Of a stretch of DNA of 64,000 bases, positions 61,201-64,000 are shown piece after piece. Below the pieces are notes generated by a model, which worked only from the letters and a program-made list of their open reading frames with translations, was not told the DNA's origin and did no database searches. Numbering within the stretch: the stretch's first letter is position 1; every line of letters starts with the position of its first letter. Origin of the DNA: Nissolia schottii (taxonomy: Eukaryota > Streptophyta > Magnoliopsida > Fabales > Fabaceae); the NCBI GenBank assembly GCA_003254905.1, contig QANU01028113.1:62340-126339 (forward strand). Direction: 5' to 3'. The position numbers were made by a program, and so were the translations under genes.

Positions 61201-62150
61201 AGAAACCTTCACAAAACCAGAAAATCAACATAACCATATTGCTACAATGAGTTTTTCTAAGAAGAGGTTCAGTCATCCCCCATGAGGCTTCGCCGAACGT
61301 TGGAACAGTTCACCCTTCTCAGTCCAATATTCGATAGTCTCTCACCGCCATTACACTCACAAAACTCAAAGAGAGAAAAATTTTGTCTCTGCCATGATTT
61401 TGGGGCACAAGACCTTAACCCCTAAAAATAGACATTCAGAATTTCCCTCACATCAAGCATATACAAGGAGGAGGAAGCTACAATACCACCTAGCCACCAG
61501 TGAAGACCTGTTCTTTTATGGCGATGTCAACCCACGTGGAGGTCATCATTGCATGAAGTAGTGGCCATGACTGCCAGCAACCACCAGATTCATAGAAAAT
61601 GTCAAAACTAAGTCTTGGCACGCCATCGTTGGAACCTCCATAACGTAAGTCAAAGCAGAACAACTTTCTCATTACAAAAACACCTAGGGGAAAGAAAAAC
61701 GCAGTCGCGTCACCACCAACAATGCTTATGCAAGAGACAGAGAGCTGTAAGTCTAACTCAAGAAGACCTGTACGACAATGGTCCAAGGGAGAAAGAGGGT
61801 CAGAGGCATGTTTGAGAGAGGAGGAACTGAAAATGGCGAGGGTGATGGTTCTAAAGATTGTGCATGTGTGAAGACCCATATTCGGTGGCACACTGCAACG
61901 CTCCCACAACGCTATAGCGATGCGAAACGAGGAATACATTGCAACACGCCCACAACATTGCAGCGACAAGGAGCGAGCAAGCTACAATGTGCCAGCATGT
62001 TCCAGCAACACAGATATTGCATCAGAAACCCTAGCCATAGACTTGGGCCAAGAAGAGGCTAGTCTTTTGTTTATATCTAGAGCTCCCCTCACAGCTCTAC
62101 AATTCACTTGAAGCTTCAGAATTCATCCCCAAGGGTGAAGTTTCTTGCTC
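58201..62150. other. Intergenic or unrecognised repeat DNA
   Basis: No gene is supported. The short frames at 59009-59278 (minus) and 60529-60711 (plus) have no domains. From about 60840 the sequence becomes GC-richer and may already belong to the long LTR that ends near 63706, but no LTR start could be fixed. Frames at 61490-62111 on both strands are compositional. Confidence 0.4.
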
Positions 62151-64000
62151 AATTCTCTCTCTTATTTTTTGAAGACGTAACATATTCACCTAGGGTAGGT
62201 AGCCAGTCCTTTTAGGGATGGCCTAGAGCAGTAGGCCCCGATGCCGCTACGTTGGTAATGGATGGAGGTCCACGACCATCGTGGCGATGTCAGATCACCA
62301 TAGCAATGCCAGTTCGCTATCGCAATACCCTTCAGTTATGTTTTGTTAGTTTTTGATGGTATGGTGCTTGTTGGCCTTTCCAGGTGCCAACGCTATGCTG
62401 CTCAAAGCTTTTAGAGCCAGCGCTCCCTAATCTCAGGTCTTTCCAAGTGAGTGGAGGTCCCGGTACGATGATGGTGTGCTACATTAGCAGTCCATCAATC
62501 GAGTCAGTTGTGAATACTATTTCTATTATCTGATTATGACATGTTAGGGATAAGTAAAGACTTATGTAAATGCTCAATGAGATGTATGCATGACTATATG
62601 TTAGAACTGATTGGTTATGCTTATGTAGTAACACTTAATAAAGACTCTGGGTTAAGGAAAGATTCTGACTAAGGAAAGCTCTGGCTAGGAAAGACTTAGT
62701 ACTTAAGCTTTCCATTGTGACGCACCCCTCTTTCTTGGGAACCTTCCTAAAAACAGAATTACAGTTATCAGTTCTAGACAATAAGTAAGACAAATAGAAC
62801 CAAAGCATAATTAACTAGTTAGAACACTGCCTCCCATAAACAGTAGGCTTAGTATCTAACAACTTTGGTAATTAATCTAGCTCACCTAAATTTAAAAGAC
62901 TTCATAAACAATATGCATTAGGATAGAAGACTCGGATCAGTTAACATATTTAGTAGTATATGAGGTCAACGTCCCCTCAGTTATATCCAGTATTATATGA
63001 GGTCAGCCTATAGTTATATTCAGTATATAGGGTCAGCGTCCCCCATAACTTAAGGGTATGCGTATCCTCAAAGATCCAGCATCCGGGTTCCATCACATCC
63101 AGAATATGAGGTTTTATCCTGGCGAAGCAAGGTTGACCTCACACTCCTTTAAATTGAGGATCGAGAGACATCTCTCCCCAAGCTCCTCTGTTTGAGGCGA
63201 GCACACGTTGCAGGATAGAAAAAATTTACTTATTCAGCGGTTCCTTTCCAGCTTGCTTTCATATGCCTTATTTATCGCCAACCATTTTTATATACATTGT
63301 ATTATATGTAGTATGTGTTATGTGAGTGGTATCGAGGTACCCACCACTGATTTGATAACTCACTCCTCTGTCATATTGTTTTAGATACAATAGAGGAAGG
63401 TAAGAATGCCCCCTTAGTCTAGTTACCGCGAGGTCCAATGTCAGTTGTAAGTTCTACTTTGCAGTGGAGTGTACCAAGATTTATTAGATATGTTTCAGAT
63501 TACTTTGGCAGGATCCCATTCCAACATACTTATGTCAATCATTTAAGTATTCATTTCAGACATGATGTAATTCAAGATATTATTTGAAGTTTATTTATAA
63601 AACCAGTTATTTATTTTTATCATACATGAGGGTTAGCATGCCACGCCAAAGCTTCTATAGGGACAGTATCCCTACATGTGGTCACATCGAAAGTTAGGGC
63701 GTGACGAAGTGGTATTAGAGCCTTAGGTTTCCCTTAGTTATCTTTATCATGCATGAGGGTTAGCATGCCACGCCAAAGCTTTTGTAGGGACAATATCCTT
63801 ACATGTGGTCACGTCCAAAGTTGAGGCGTGACAAAGTGGTATTAGAGCCTTAAGTTTTCCTTAGTTATCTAGAGCATAGGGACTACTAGTAACGATGTGA
63901 CTATATGAATGGAAGTGTGCCCATTCGTGCAGAATGCAGTGGTACCTGAAACCTTTTAAAAGAGTCAGTCATCAGTTAAGAATCAGTGTCCTTTTAAATA
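62151..64000 (+). mobile_element. Tekay-like Ty3 element: 5' LTR end, primer site and leader, running off the window
   Basis: The LTR portion shares several blocks with the LTR at 21312-23126: ggttaaggaaagattctg, attgtgacgcacc(c/t)ctctt, and cttgggaacct(t/c)cctaa. It ends ggcgtgac near 63705, followed by the tRNA-Met-type primer site tggtattagagcc (63710-63722). A tandem duplication repeats the LTR end and primer site. The leader continues to the end of the window. The upstream LTR boundary is uncertain, and the state of the coding part cannot be seen. Confidence 0.65.
63616..63866 (+). repeat. Tandem duplication (127-bp unit) spanning LTR end and primer site
   Basis: Units starting tttatcat at 63616 and 63743 are near-identical and each contains gagggttagcatgccacgcc, the LTR terminus ggcgtgac and tggtattagagcc. 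The second primer-site copy is at 63837-63849. Confidence 0.8.

Overview
The window is plant nuclear DNA, most likely from a legume. Evidence for a plant is the AT-rich sequence with GT-AG introns, plant-only gene families (WSD1-type acyltransferase, proton pump-interactor, bHLH) and plant retroelement lineages. The legume call is an inference from short inverted-repeat elements whose ends begin ggttaaatat, a type common in Phaseolus, Vigna and Glycine. The window looks like a gene-poor, transposon-rich interval with four host genes. All exon models here were made by eye from splice sites and family resemblance.

Layout. 1-2.7 kb: intergenic, with an LTR-like remnant and a small inverted-repeat element. 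2.7-5.5 kb: a WSD1-like wax ester synthase/diacylglycerol acyltransferase gene (+), with a hAT-like MITE in intron 1, cut off by an assembly gap. 5.9-8.0 kb: a broken Ty3-type LTR element with a clear target duplication. 8-13.8 kb: intergenic, with a LINE remnant and inverted repeats. 13.9-16.6 kb: a complete seven-exon proton pump-interactor-like gene (-). 17.4-18.2 kb: a complete three-exon bHLH gene (-). 19.1-23.8 kb: a long Mutator-like inverted-repeat element carrying a Tekay-like LTR fossil. 24.7-29.2 kb: a CACTA transposase remnant and an antisense Athila-type LTR fossil. 29.2-33.5 kb: nothing recognised. 33.5-36.7 kb: pieces of two Ty1/copia elements. 36.8-48.0 kb: a nest in which a 7.6 kb Athila-type element with an intact gag-protease frame sits inside a 3.6 kb solo LTR; both insertions keep perfect 5 bp target duplications. 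49.8-53.8 kb: a second, shorter bHLH gene (-), paralogous to the first. 54.1-64.0 kb: a Tourist-like MITE, a Tat-type pol fossil interrupted by another LTR, and the LTR end and primer site of a Tekay-like element that runs off the window.

No operon-like or co-acting gene set is seen. The two bHLH genes share strand, exon layout and domains, and look like a local duplication later pushed about 32 kb apart, mainly by retroelement insertions. The most distinctive unexplained signal is a cluster of the 9-bp near-palindrome CGCTCAGCG just upstream of the TATA box in the Athila-type LTRs, also present in an older, diverged, antisense LTR in the window. No strong evidence of a wholly new biological system was found.
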